From assembly GCA_052066835.1 (NCBI GenBank), contig JBQHRJ010000001.1: a stretch of 64,000 nucleotides of DNA; one strand, given 5' to 3'. The position numbers and the translations under genes were made by a program. The DNA is from UBA2821 sp902763335 (lineage in GTDB: Bacteria > Bacillota > Clostridia > Lachnospirales > Lachnospiraceae). How positions within the stretch are numbered: the first letter of the stretch is position 1; the number at the start of each line of letters is the position of its first letter. The notes beneath the pieces are model-generated. The model was not told the origin of the DNA. It saw only the letters and a program-made list of their open reading frames with translations, and ran no database searches. Positions 8,143 to 17,842 of this stretch are shown here, piece after piece.

Positions 8143-8973
8143 ATGGGGCGTTATGTATTTGGTAAAAGTGTAAAAGGCGCTACTCACGAAAAAAATGGAT
8201 TACCTCTTCAGGATAACTGCAAGATAGAAGAAATTTCAGATAAGATCACGATTATAGCTGTAGCAGACGGACATGGTAGCTCAAAGTGTCCTAGAAGTGA
8301 CAGAGGTTCTCTGATTGCGGTAAATACTTTCTGCACAGTAATGAAGAATTATCTGCTCAATTATGGAAGAGAAAAGGATGGTCTTACGAATCTGGTAACA
8401 TTTCTGAACAGAGAAGGCGATATGCGCTTTGCACAGGACATATGTGAAGAATGGCAGACAAGAGTCAAAAAGTCATTTTATAAGGATAAGGATAATTCTT
8501 TAGTTGATTCAGAAGGAAAAATTAATTGGAAGAAAGTATATTCTTTGTATGGTACGACATTGCTAGGAATGCTGATTACAGATACTTTTGTATTCTCGTT
8601 TCAGATAGGCGATGGTGATATTAATTATATTACGTCAGATGAGATATCTACGTTGGTAGAGCCGGAGAAGTTTCTTGGAACAGAGACACATTCTTTATCT
8701 AAGACGGATGCATGGAGAAAATCGGTAGCATCTGTAAGGAGAAAGAATGAATCTGATGATGCTCCATATTTATATATGCTTTCAACAGATGGATTTTCCA
8801 ATAGCTTTGTAAACGAAGATGAGTTCCATAAAACTTGTAGAGAGTATTACAAGATGATAAGTGAACATGGATATGAGGCAGTCAGGGATAATCTTGCAAA
8901 ATGGCTTAAAGAGACAAGTGAGCTTGGATGCGGTGATGATATTACTGTAGTTATGGCTTATATTGACAAGTAA
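8143..8973 (+). CDS. PP2C-family serine/threonine phosphatase
   Basis: 276 residues; the start follows a near-perfect AAGGAGGT. PP2C metal-site motifs are all present: QDNC (23-26), ADGHGS (41-46, with D42), GTTLLGM, IGDGDI, STDGFSN and a final CGDDITVV. It should remove phosphate from Ser/Thr targets of the linked kinase, resetting the signalling module. A PP2C next to a TerY-like vWA gene and a kinase is the classic triad arrangement. The insert around residues 110-135 (KKSFYKDKDNSL) is charged and may be a lid. Its stop codon overlaps the next start (TAATG). Confidence 0.9.
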   Translation: MGRYVFGKSVKGATHEKNGLPLQDNCKIEEISDKITIIAVADGHGSSKCPRSDRGSLIAVNTFCTVMKNYLLNYGREKDGLTNLVTFLNREGDMRFAQDICEEWQTRVKKSFYKDKDNSLVDSEGKINWKKVYSLYGTTLLGMLITDTFVFSFQIGDGDINYITSDEISTLVEPEKFLGTETHSLSKTDAWRKSVASVRRKNESDDAPYLYMLSTDGFSNSFVNEDEFHKTCREYYKMISEHGYEAVRDNLAKWLKETSELGCGDDITVVMAYIDK

Positions 8974-9995
8974 TGGAGGAAGTGGATGTGATTGTAGATC
9001 GCTACTATTATGCACAACTGAATAAGCAGGAGCAAACGATTTATAAGGCGTTCTACAATGGACTGATGGCTCATGAAGATATCATTCCTATTCCGATTAA
9101 AGGACAGTTATCAAAAGAAGTATTTAATAAAATTTTCAGAGCGATGACAAGGGATAATCCGTTGATATATTATGTCAATCAATCTGCTTGTAATTGGGCA
9201 ACAGATTCATTCGGTCATACAGCAGTATGTCCCCAGTATTTTTATGGCAAAGAGACGGTTCGCAAGTATAATCGTAACATAGAGAAGGTAATAAATAATC
9301 TGGCTGGACAATTAAAGCTGACAGAAGGTACAGATTATGAGAAAGAAATAAGAGTTCATGATTGGTTCTGCAAAAATGTGAAATATGATTTTAGAGGATC
9401 AGACATTGATGAACCGGCTAGAGTAGTTCTCTCACATAACATTGTAGGAGTTTTTGCCAAGCAAAAAGCACAGTGTGAGGGAATTGCAAAAGCCGTGAAA
9501 GTTTTACTGAATGCAGTCGACATCAAGTGTATTGTGGCTACCGGAGAAGCAGAGGTAAATGGGAATAAAGAACATCATGCCTGGAATGTTATTGATATTA
9601 ATGGAAGTCCGTATCAAGTGGATGTAACATGGGATATTGGAGCTTCCAAAGGAAGAATTGCATATGATTATTTCAATGTGACAGATGAAATCATAAGCAG
9701 GACACATAGTTTTGAAGATGAAATGCCTAAGTGTATTTCACTAAAAGATAATTATTTTGAAAGAAACAAGCTGACATTTAAGAGTGAAAGACAGTTGATA
9801 ACATATATAACACAAGAGATAGAGCAAGGCCAGAACGAATTATATTTTCGGATAGATGATCTATTTCCTAAAATGAGACGGTCAGAGTTGACTAGTATAG
9901 TTGCCAAAATTGCAGCAGATGGTCAGGGGAGAGCGGTTAAAGTCCAGCAGGTTTCAAATGAGAAGGTGGGAATTTACTGGATTAGAATATACTAA
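8973..9995 (+). CDS. Transglutaminase-fold (papain-like) protein
   Basis: 340 residues from ATG 8973; GTG 8988 is an alternative start with better spacing to GGAGG at 8975. A complete Cys-His-Asp triad of the transglutaminase-like superfamily is visible: C168 in KAQCEGIAKA, H202 in HHAWNVI and D217 in QVDVTW, preceded by the usual helix VHDWFCKNVKYDF. Bacterial members are usually peptidases or crosslinkers. The last 80 residues form a separate domain with a DLFPKMRRSEL segment. There is no signal peptide, so it acts inside the cell. Coupling to the phosphatase suggests a protease or protein-modifying effector of the island; the target is unknown. Confidence 0.82.
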   Translation: MEEVDVIVDRYYYAQLNKQEQTIYKAFYNGLMAHEDIIPIPIKGQLSKEVFNKIFRAMTRDNPLIYYVNQSACNWATDSFGHTAVCPQYFYGKETVRKYNRNIEKVINNLAGQLKLTEGTDYEKEIRVHDWFCKNVKYDFRGSDIDEPARVVLSHNIVGVFAKQKAQCEGIAKAVKVLLNAVDIKCIVATGEAEVNGNKEHHAWNVIDINGSPYQVDVTWDIGASKGRIAYDYFNVTDEIISRTHSFEDEMPKCISLKDNYFERNKLTFKSERQLITYITQEIEQGQNELYFRIDDLFPKMRRSELTSIVAKIAADGQGRAVKVQQVSNEKVGIYWIRIY

Positions 9996-10100
9996 GATAT
10001 TAATTTATATTTTAAAACCAGAATAGTATAAGTCTAAAAGGATAAGTGATAAAATGAATACCCGATGAGAATTATGTTACGATGAAAGGAGATAAAGGGG

Positions 10101-13100
10101 ATGGAATACTGTGTTTTTGGAAAAGAAAAAAATGCTGGTAAAATTGCAGGACAAATTATAACTCAAATGTTACAAGAGTATTCTCGTCAGTTATTTGGAT
10201 TTACTCGTGCTGAGTTTGATAGTATTGTGGAATATGATGTGCTAAATATTATGGCATTTTTTTATACTAAGATAAATCTTCAGCAGAAGAAGGTAATTGC
10301 AAGTGCTTTACAGGATGAGTTTAACCTTTACGATTTGGAAAGCATTTTAGAAAATTTAGCAATGTATGCAGATGACAAATTATATATGCCGCTTTCATGC
10401 AAGTTGATTGATAGGCTTGGTGATAGTAGATTAACAACTATTATATATGAAACCTTATTTAATAGTTGTACAAATATGCTAAACAGATACTGGAATCAAA
10501 ACAATTCGTATTCCAACTATTTAGTTCTCCTTAATGCAGGCTTTTTTTATGCTTTATCTTATAAACTACATATAAGAGATAGCTATGCAAATTCTATGGA
10601 GAATCTTTATGAGCAGACAGGATATGATGAATTCATCGAATCATTGTATGAAAAGCATCTGGATGATATTGGATGGGATTCAGATGTGGAACTGGATGTT
10701 ATAGATGAGTTGATTAATGATAGTAAAACAAATAGTACTTTTGATAACGGAACCCAGGAAGAATACATGTATGCTGTGGAAACAATGGAGAACATTCGCA
10801 GAGAGCATGTGAACACTGTACATAAAGAAAATGAAGCAGAGGGGTTTAATCGCATTATACAGAAAACAGGTATTCGTGAGTTAAAAAATATGGATATTCA
10901 AGGCTTTGAATGCCATTTTTGTGAGGCAAAATTTAGTGACGAGAAATACATTATTGTATATCAAAAGAAAACTCATATTAATGAAATAATTGATAAAGAC
11001 GAGGAATGGAGTAAGTTTCAAAAAGAATTATATTACGATGATATACGTCAGGAGAACAGCAAGGCAATGGTATATATCGTCTATATTTTAGATGACAATT
11101 CTGATAATATTCCAATCCAGACTATTGAGAGTAACAAGACTTACGGAAGAAAGTATGTATTTTCTGAAGATGAAACCATTACATTTATCAATGGAATAGT
11201 GAAAACATCCAGTGAAGATGTTGGAACAACCTCTCCAGTACAAGAGTGGGATCGTATTTTAAGAGAAGAACATTTAACAGCATGTTTAACCGAATCTTAT
11301 GCAGCAAAGAAAGTAGAGAATTATTTGTCAGGTAAGCGATTTGATGCAGATTATGTGTATGATGATGATTATTCTAAAATGAATCATTCTGAGGTTCCGC
11401 AGATTAAGTGGGTGAAGTCTTTGGACACAACTGGATTTAGAGATTTCTGTTTTGATAAAAAGAATATGACATTCGGTCAGATTAATCTCTTCTATGGTGC
11501 AAATGGTTCAGGAAAAACATCAGTATTGGAAGCTATAGAGTACGCACTCACATCGGAAGTGCGACGCGTGAAGGATTTTAAAGTTAAAATGCCAACTGAT
11601 AGTTATCCTAAGCTGCATATATATGATACAGAGGCTGGAGTACATACATTTACACCTGGGTTCTCAAAAAAGAATAATAAAGAAATAGAGCGCGTGTGGT
11701 ATGGTGTTCCAATTGGAAGAACGAAATCCAATCTGAATGAAAATTTTAATCGTTTTAATGCTTTTGATTCAGAAGCAGCTTATAAGTTTATTCACGAATC
11801 TGATAACAGTGAGGAAAGCTTCGCTTCAATGTTTGGAAACCTCATGTTTGGTGAAACTGTTGTTGACCATGAGAAGAAATGGCAGAGATTTAAAAGAGCA
11901 TTTAACGAACGTTATACAGAACTGAGAAGCGAACTGAGTGAGGCTCGGAGTATGGCTCAGATATATGAGGATAGTCTTGCAAAGAAAACAGATAGTTCTA
12001 AGTCTGAAGAGATAGAAAAAGAAATTATTATTCTGCAAATGCGTTGTTATGCACATTTGCCAAAGAGCGCATTTGACAGATATTCTAAGATTCTGGAAGA
12101 GATGAAATTGGTTCGTAAATATGTGGATATACTATCTGCACATAATTTGGAAGAGATGACTTTTGAGAGTATTGCTATGCAAGTAGCAGAGATAAAGAAA
12201 AGGAATCTTTTTTATACAAGACAACGTAAAGATAAATCTGATGAAATCACAAGATTAACAGAAGAAAATGGAATTATCCAAAAGAAGATTTTTGATGAGG
12301 GAGAGAAGCAGACTGAAATTCAGCAGAGGATAGATCGTGTTAATACAGATATTAATAATTGGGCAGTTGTTCAAAATGTACTTAGCCATAAAGAAACTAT
12401 TGAATTAGTGAATAATCTTCTAAGCGAATTAACACAGATTGAGCGTGAGCTGTATTATATTTCTAAAATTGAACAGAGACCTGTCATTATTAAATTATTA
12501 AAGCTTGACGATTATAAAGGATTGTCAGAAGAACAAAAACAGCAGTATGAGGAGGAGCTGGACGAGGCTAAAGAAAAAAGACGCCAGATTGAAAATAGAT
12601 ATAATGAGGAGAAAAAAGCATTTGGTAAAAAAGAGCAGCAAGCGATTGAACTTAGAAAAATCGGTAAAACGCTTATGACTGATGCAAAATGTCCTCTTTG
12701 CGGTCATGAGTATGATAGCACACAGCAATTGCTTACTATCATTGATAATGCCGTAGTTATTGATGATAAGATGGATGCATTAATCAGTGAACTTCAGGAA
12801 ATTAGTAAGTATATTATCGAATTGGAGAAAATTCTGGATCGCCAGAAACTGATTGATAAAGCAAAAAAAGAACTGTTGGAACTGGCAACTGTAGTTCCGA
12901 TGGTAGAAAAATGCGGTTCAGACTATAATAGATTGTATGATTATGTGGTATCTAGTATTGAGAAAAAGAAAAGAAAAGAAGAAATTATTGAGCAGCAGAC
13001 AGCACTTGATAATCAGGGATTTTCTGTTCGTAACATAAATGCGTGCAGGGAATATACGAGTACAGATACTACATATCTAGAGTATAAGAAAGTAGGAAAA

Positions 13101-14945
13101 GGTACTTATGCAGAATTTCTTCAGAACAGATTGCAGAATATTCAGCTTGAATTAGCATTATCTGAGGGGACTATTGAGAATCTGCAAAAGAATATTCAAC
13201 AGAATGGGCAAGCAGAAGAACTTCTTAGAAATGAGATTTATACTTTAGAATCCCAAATAGAAGCACTTGATGTGGATACGAATCGAAATATTGAGCAGGC
13301 GTTGGAAACATTAAAAACAAAATATAAATTGCAGGATGAAGATATTCTAAAAGATTGGTTGTCCAAATATCATATAGTATATGACAAGTGTGAATTAGAG
13401 ATAGAACGTTTGGAATCGGAAGACTCAATTGCATTTGAAAGACAGATGTTGGCAGAGTATAAGGATACAATTAAGAGAACTGAGCCAATGGTTGAACGTT
13501 GTGCAAGAGCAGTACAAGTATTTGAAAAAATGCCTTCTCTCAGCTCTTTCGTAGAAAAAGGAATTCGTATCAATATACAACAAATTAGCAAATTCTTTAA
13601 ATGGATGCATCATTCTGGAGAGTTTGAAAAATTAGATATTGATGATAAGGGAATTTATGCAGTTCGTGGTTTAAATAAACAAGAAGTAAGAACATATGAA
13701 ATGAGCACCGGACAGAGATCCACTATTGCCATGGCTGTAATGTTCGCTTTACATATGGCGGCTCCGAATGCACCACAGTTCTTACTTTTGGATGAGCCAT
13801 TGGCAACGATGGATGATACACAGGTACTGAATGTACTGGATATTTTGAAATCTATGGCAGAAAAAAACACACAGATTTTCTTTACTACAGCCAACGGCAT
13901 CATGATTAATCTCTTTAAAGAATGCTTTAAAAATACTACATTTGATTATAAGGAATATCAATTTGTAAAAAGGGTAAATCGTCCTTCTGAGATTAAAGAA
14001 AGTAGTATAAATGATACAAAAACTATAGAAGAACTTACTTTGGATGATCTAACACTTGATTTTAATCAATTTGCGCAGATTAGAAATATTCTTCGTAAGA
14101 ATCAAGAAAAGTTGGTTGCATCTGAAGAATGGGAGAAACTACCGGAAGAAACTGCAGCTGTAGTTGGGGGGATGGCACAGGTACAGTCGTCAATTCAAGA
14201 ATCAAACCAGAATTTCTATATGACTTTAGAGAGTGATGAGAGAAGAGTTTTGGATGTTCTTGTAGCGGACCAGCCTGAAAGTGCTACGATATTTTTGAAA
14301 CTTGTGTCTCCGTTTCCAAATTATAAAACAATACTGGAACATATTAATGAAAAAGCACTGGATTTTTATGATGAAACTGTCATTAACACAGATGAAATAT
14401 TGCCTTTTGTTGAGGAAGATTATCTTGAAGAGATAAAAGAACAACACGACGATTACTACGACAAGAACAAGGCGGATTTAATAATAGAAGAACAGCGTCG
14501 TCTTGCTGAGGAGAAAAGTGCACGGCTGGAGGAGAAACTGAAAAAGTCAGAGATAGAACGACAAAGACTTGAAGAAGAATACTGTGCGGCAGAAGCACGT
14601 CGTGTAGCAGAGGAAGAAGAACGTGCAAAGATAGCTGAAACTCAAAGGCGTGCAGAAGAAGAGAAGATAGAAAGTATGCGTGTTCAAGCTGAAGAGCAGA
14701 GAGTTCGATTAGAAGATGAACTAAGAAAGGCAGAAGCTGCTCGCCAGCAACTTGAAAGCGAAAGAAAACAAGAGGAAGAGTTGCGAAAGGCAGAAGAAAA
14801 TCGGAAAGCGAAGGCTATGCAGGAGGCTGAGCAGCAGAAGATACATTATAGGCAGATGAAAGTTTGCCAGTATTGTGGAGGCACGTTTAACGGATTAATT
14901 AATAAAAAATGTAAGGTTTGCGGAAAACCAAAAGATTATGCGTAA
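10101..14945 (+). CDS. Giant SMC/Rad50-like ATPase with zinc hook and C-terminal zinc ribbon
   Basis: 1614 residues. A 430-residue N-terminal region of unknown type precedes a complete SMC-type ATPase: Walker A FYGANGSGKTS (residues about 465-475), long coiled coils with a zinc hook CPLCG near residue 863, the ABC signature MSTGQRS (1201) and Walker B FLLLDEP (about 1227). After the ATPase comes another 190 residues, then a highly charged Glu/Arg coiled coil (about 1455-1580) and a terminal zinc ribbon with CQYC and CKVC pairs (about 1588-1608). Heads of this kind dimerise on ATP and hold or cut DNA. A 106-bp gap before the gene, the only sizeable one in the cluster, could hold a promoter. 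The next gene starts 17 nt downstream. Confidence 0.85.
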   Translation: MEYCVFGKEKNAGKIAGQIITQMLQEYSRQLFGFTRAEFDSIVEYDVLNIMAFFYTKINLQQKKVIASALQDEFNLYDLESILENLAMYADDKLYMPLSCKLIDRLGDSRLTTIIYETLFNSCTNMLNRYWNQNNSYSNYLVLLNAGFFYALSYKLHIRDSYANSMENLYEQTGYDEFIESLYEKHLDDIGWDSDVELDVIDELINDSKTNSTFDNGTQEEYMYAVETMENIRREHVNTVHKENEAEGFNRIIQKTGIRELKNMDIQGFECHFCEAKFSDEKYIIVYQKKTHINEIIDKDEEWSKFQKELYYDDIRQENSKAMVYIVYILDDNSDNIPIQTIESNKTYGRKYVFSEDETITFINGIVKTSSEDVGTTSPVQEWDRILREEHLTACLTESYAAKKVENYLSGKRFDADYVYDDDYSKMNHSEVPQIKWVKSLDTTGFRDFCFDKKNMTFGQINLFYGANGSGKTSVLEAIEYALTSEVRRVKDFKVKMPTDSYPKLHIYDTEAGVHTFTPGFSKKNNKEIERVWYGVPIGRTKSNLNENFNRFNAFDSEAAYKFIHESDNSEESFASMFGNLMFGETVVDHEKKWQRFKRAFNERYTELRSELSEARSMAQIYEDSLAKKTDSSKSEEIEKEIIILQMRCYAHLPKSAFDRYSKILEEMKLVRKYVDILSAHNLEEMTFESIAMQVAEIKKRNLFYTRQRKDKSDEITRLTEENGIIQKKIFDEGEKQTEIQQRIDRVNTDINNWAVVQNVLSHKETIELVNNLLSELTQIERELYYISKIEQRPVIIKLLKLDDYKGLSEEQKQQYEEELDEAKEKRRQIENRYNEEKKAFGKKEQQAIELRKIGKTLMTDAKCPLCGHEYDSTQQLLTIIDNAVVIDDKMDALISELQEISKYIIELEKILDRQKLIDKAKKELLELATVVPMVEKCGSDYNRLYDYVVSSIEKKKRKEEIIEQQTALDNQGFSVRNINACREYTSTDTTYLEYKKVGKGTYAEFLQNRLQNIQLELALSEGTIENLQKNIQQNGQAEELLRNEIYTLESQIEALDVDTNRNIEQALETLKTKYKLQDEDILKDWLSKYHIVYDKCELEIERLESEDSIAFERQMLAEYKDTIKRTEPMVERCARAVQVFEKMPSLSSFVEKGIRINIQQISKFFKWMHHSGEFEKLDIDDKGIYAVRGLNKQEVRTYEMSTGQRSTIAMAVMFALHMAAPNAPQFLLLDEPLATMDDTQVLNVLDILKSMAEKNTQIFFTTANGIMINLFKECFKNTTFDYKEYQFVKRVNRPSEIKESSINDTKTIEELTLDDLTLDFNQFAQIRNILRKNQEKLVASEEWEKLPEETAAVVGGMAQVQSSIQESNQNFYMTLESDERRVLDVLVADQPESATIFLKLVSPFPNYKTILEHINEKALDFYDETVINTDEILPFVEEDYLEEIKEQHDDYYDKNKADLIIEEQRRLAEEKSARLEEKLKKSEIERQRLEEEYCAAEARRVAEEEERAKIAETQRRAEEEKIESMRVQAEEQRVRLEDELRKAEAARQQLESERKQEEELRKAEENRKAKAMQEAEQQKIHYRQMKVCQYCGGTFNGLINKKCKVCGKPKDYA

Positions 14946-14962
14946 ACGAGGTGAGATTAGAT

Positions 14963-16276
14963 ATGGAAAAACATATACCCAAAAAGACATATAGAAATAT
15001 CATGAATTCTCTTGGGGGTGGTACTGTTCCAAGAGAGGGGCTGGGTTATATTGCTGTTGGAAGAGAACAAGAAATCAACTCTCTTCTGCGTGATACAGAG
15101 ATTATTCAGGACGGTGGAGCTACTTTTCGTTTTGTGGTAGGTGATTATGGTAGCGGAAAAACTTTTTTGCTCCAGACAATCAAGGAATATTGTGTGAAAA
15201 ATGATTTTATTGTTGCAGAGGCAGATTTATCTCCGGATAGGGCGTTAATTGGTAATTCTACGAAGAAAAAAGGATTGGCCACGTACCGAGAATTGATGGC
15301 AAATGTGTCTAACAAGACGAATCAGTCAGGAAGGGCATTGGCAAAGGTGCTGGAATCTTGGGTAAATAACATGTTTGCTCGTGCTGCAACTCAAATGACT
15401 CAGAATCCTTATGATGAAACAAATATTGAACATATAGCAGAAAAACTTATGTTGGAAGACTGTGCAAAATTACAGTCTTTAGCATATGGATATGAGTTTA
15501 CAATGGGATTGCGCCTTTTCTGGAAGGCAAGCAGAACTTCAGATATTAATGATAAGCTGGTTGGACAAGAAAATGTTCTCAGATGGTTCAGGGGAGAGTT
15601 TAAAACAAATCAGGAAGCAAAGAAAGAACTGGGAATAAATGCAATAGTAGAGGATGGAAATTGGTTTGATTATATTATGTTGTGGTCACAATTTTTTGTA
15701 CTTGCAGGATATAAAGGATTTATTGTTTTGATAGATGAACTTGCGTATATTTGCAACGCTACAAATGGTATAACACGCCAGAATAATTATGAAAAAATTT
15801 TGATGATGTATAATGCTGCACTTCAAAGTAAGGCGGAGTATCTTGGAATTATAATGAGTGGTATTCCGAAGAGCATTTATGATAAGAAAAAAGGAATTTT
15901 TAGTTATGAAGCAATGCGTTCACGTTTGTCTACAGGTTCTTATCAAAATCCGGGTATCGTAAATATGATGACTCCGATTATAAAAGTGCTTCCGCTGAGT
16001 AAAGAGGAAATGTATGTACTTCTTGAAAAATTAGCGGAAATACATGCACAATTGAACGAATATGAGAAGTTTATTACGGAAGATGAAATGATTGATTTCG
16101 TTAAGTTGGCATATATGAAAAGAGAAACAACATTTATTACACCACGAACAATGATACGTGATTTTATTCAGATTTTGGATGTGAAATGTCAGAATCCGGA
16201 TAAAGGAATTAGGGACATTCTTGCTGCGTATAAGTTTGCAGTTGATGAAGAACAAAGCTATGAGGATGTAGATTAG
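14963..16276 (+). CDS. BrxD-like ATP-binding protein (DUF2791 family)
   Basis: 437 residues from ATG 14963, which has GAGGTGAG 7 nt upstream; the frame is open back to 14918 inside the previous gene but without a ribosome site. Walker A is GDYGSGKT (residues 60-67) and Walker B is VLIDELAY (about 255-262). The opening helix with LGGGTVPREGLGYIAVGREQE and the ATP-site context match DUF2791 ATPases, which include BrxD of some BREX types and ATPases that travel with TerB-domain proteins and helicases. Here the partner is an SMC-like protein and there is no helicase. It probably loads or powers a DNA-acting complex. The family call is from memory of its motifs. Confidence 0.8.
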   Translation: MEKHIPKKTYRNIMNSLGGGTVPREGLGYIAVGREQEINSLLRDTEIIQDGGATFRFVVGDYGSGKTFLLQTIKEYCVKNDFIVAEADLSPDRALIGNSTKKKGLATYRELMANVSNKTNQSGRALAKVLESWVNNMFARAATQMTQNPYDETNIEHIAEKLMLEDCAKLQSLAYGYEFTMGLRLFWKASRTSDINDKLVGQENVLRWFRGEFKTNQEAKKELGINAIVEDGNWFDYIMLWSQFFVLAGYKGFIVLIDELAYICNATNGITRQNNYEKILMMYNAALQSKAEYLGIIMSGIPKSIYDKKKGIFSYEAMRSRLSTGSYQNPGIVNMMTPIIKVLPLSKEEMYVLLEKLAEIHAQLNEYEKFITEDEMIDFVKLAYMKRETTFITPRTMIRDFIQILDVKCQNPDKGIRDILAAYKFAVDEEQSYEDVD

Positions 16277-16285
16277 GGGGGAGTG

Positions 16286-17785
16286 ATGATGACTATAAAG
16301 GAACTTAATATATCTGCAAGGGCTAAGAGCTGTTTATTGAGTGCAGGATATAAAGATATTGGTGATTTACAAGGGATAAGTGATGATGTTTTATTAGAAA
16401 TTAAAAATTTAAATCAAACATGTGTCTGTGAAATTCGAAATTCTATAAATAGCTATTTGGGTAAAAATAAATGCAGAAACCAAAAAAGTATTACAGAAGA
16501 AATAAATACAGTAATAAAAAAACAGTTTAATTGTGGACAAATAGTTTATGTTAAATCAAATGATGGAGTGTATGTTAAAAGGATTGATTTTGATTGCATA
16601 TATAACAAAACAAAGACAGTAGTTGTTATCCCTGAAAAAATGGATGGAGAGCAAGTGATTGGTGTTTTACCTGGTGCTTTTAATAGTATCAGAAAATCAA
16701 AATATAAAATGATATTACTGCCATCTTCAGTAAAACAAGTTGGAAAATTAGGAAATAAATTATATTCCGATTTTCACGAAAAGGGAGTGTTTCCCAAACC
16801 ATTGATTTTTTATTCTTTAAAGGAATATGAAAAATGTGTTAGTAATGAATTATTTTATAATGCATTAACATTAATAAGTCAGGAAGATTTATTTGGTTTT
16901 GAGATATCTCTAAATGATATGGAAAATACAGATTTTATATGTATTAAAAAGTATCAAGATGTTAACGATTGTTGGAAATATCCTTCAAATAACATGTGGA
17001 TTCAAGATGGGGAGTTAGATTTATATACAGGTGATGAATTAATTGTGCATGTTGAAGATTGCAAATGTGTTTCAGCAAATGCATTTAAGAATCTTGAGGT
17101 TGAAGAAATCATTTTTGGACCTGATGTGAGAAAGTTTAGTTCTGGAATGGTTCACGATTGTAATAGTCTCAAAAAGATTATTTTTGAATCAGCAGAAAGA
17201 TGTTGGATAGGTGAGGAAAGTATATACAATTGTTCTAGTTTATCATATGTTAAATGGCCTGTTACATTTGATTTTGAAAAAATTTCTATATTTAATCGTT
17301 GTCCTTTATTAGGAAACATGATTGTTTATAATAGATTACTTACTTGTCAGGAAAATGATGAGTTTGTTATAGTTGATAATCAGTTAACGCATATTAATAA
17401 TAGAGCATTTATGTCTTGTGAAAACATAAAAATAATTTATATTCCTGAAAATATAGAGATTATTGAAAATGATGCGTTTGATGAAACTACTGTAGATATA
17501 GTTATTATAAGTGGTAAATATACAAAATGGAAAGCCAACACAAAAAAAGCAAAACATATGTATATTTATTGTATTGAGGGTTCAAATGTTATGAATTCGG
17601 TTTCGCCCTTTGAACCCCATTATTATGTTCATATTAAGAATATTAAGCGAATAGCAAATTATTTGGAACCTATGAATAAGGATAAGATTATTGAAATTTG
17701 CTATTCAAATATGAATGAAAAAAGTGATGAGGAAATGATAATAAAACCTTATGGATGGAGAAAGGAGATATACCAAAAGGGTTGA
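16286..17785 (+). CDS. Alpha-CTD-like domain fused to BspA-type leucine-rich repeats
   Basis: 499 residues from ATG 16286 (ATG 16289 and GTG 16283 also possible) after GGGGGGAG. Residues 1-55 repeat the RNA-polymerase alpha-CTD-like module of the gene at 6632 (LNISARAKSCLLSAGYKDI, EIKNLNQTCVCEI). From about residue 100 the protein becomes a degenerate array of BspA/LRR_5 repeats (VSANAFKNLEVEEIIFGPDV, INNRAFMSCENIKIIYIPENI). No signal peptide or membrane span. The AT content is visibly higher than in the neighbouring core genes. It is the last gene of the island, 174 bp before pstS, and combines the two domain types seen separately earlier in the cluster, which ties the ends of the cluster together. 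Confidence 0.75.
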   Translation: MMTIKELNISARAKSCLLSAGYKDIGDLQGISDDVLLEIKNLNQTCVCEIRNSINSYLGKNKCRNQKSITEEINTVIKKQFNCGQIVYVKSNDGVYVKRIDFDCIYNKTKTVVVIPEKMDGEQVIGVLPGAFNSIRKSKYKMILLPSSVKQVGKLGNKLYSDFHEKGVFPKPLIFYSLKEYEKCVSNELFYNALTLISQEDLFGFEISLNDMENTDFICIKKYQDVNDCWKYPSNNMWIQDGELDLYTGDELIVHVEDCKCVSANAFKNLEVEEIIFGPDVRKFSSGMVHDCNSLKKIIFESAERCWIGEESIYNCSSLSYVKWPVTFDFEKISIFNRCPLLGNMIVYNRLLTCQENDEFVIVDNQLTHINNRAFMSCENIKIIYIPENIEIIENDAFDETTVDIVIISGKYTKWKANTKKAKHMYIYCIEGSNVMNSVSPFEPHYYVHIKNIKRIANYLEPMNKDKIIEICYSNMNEKSDEEMIIKPYGWRKEIYQKG

Positions 17786-17842
17786 TAAAAAGAGAAAATA
17801 TAGATTTATAAAAGAATAGAGATTCCTTTTTTTCAGTAAATC

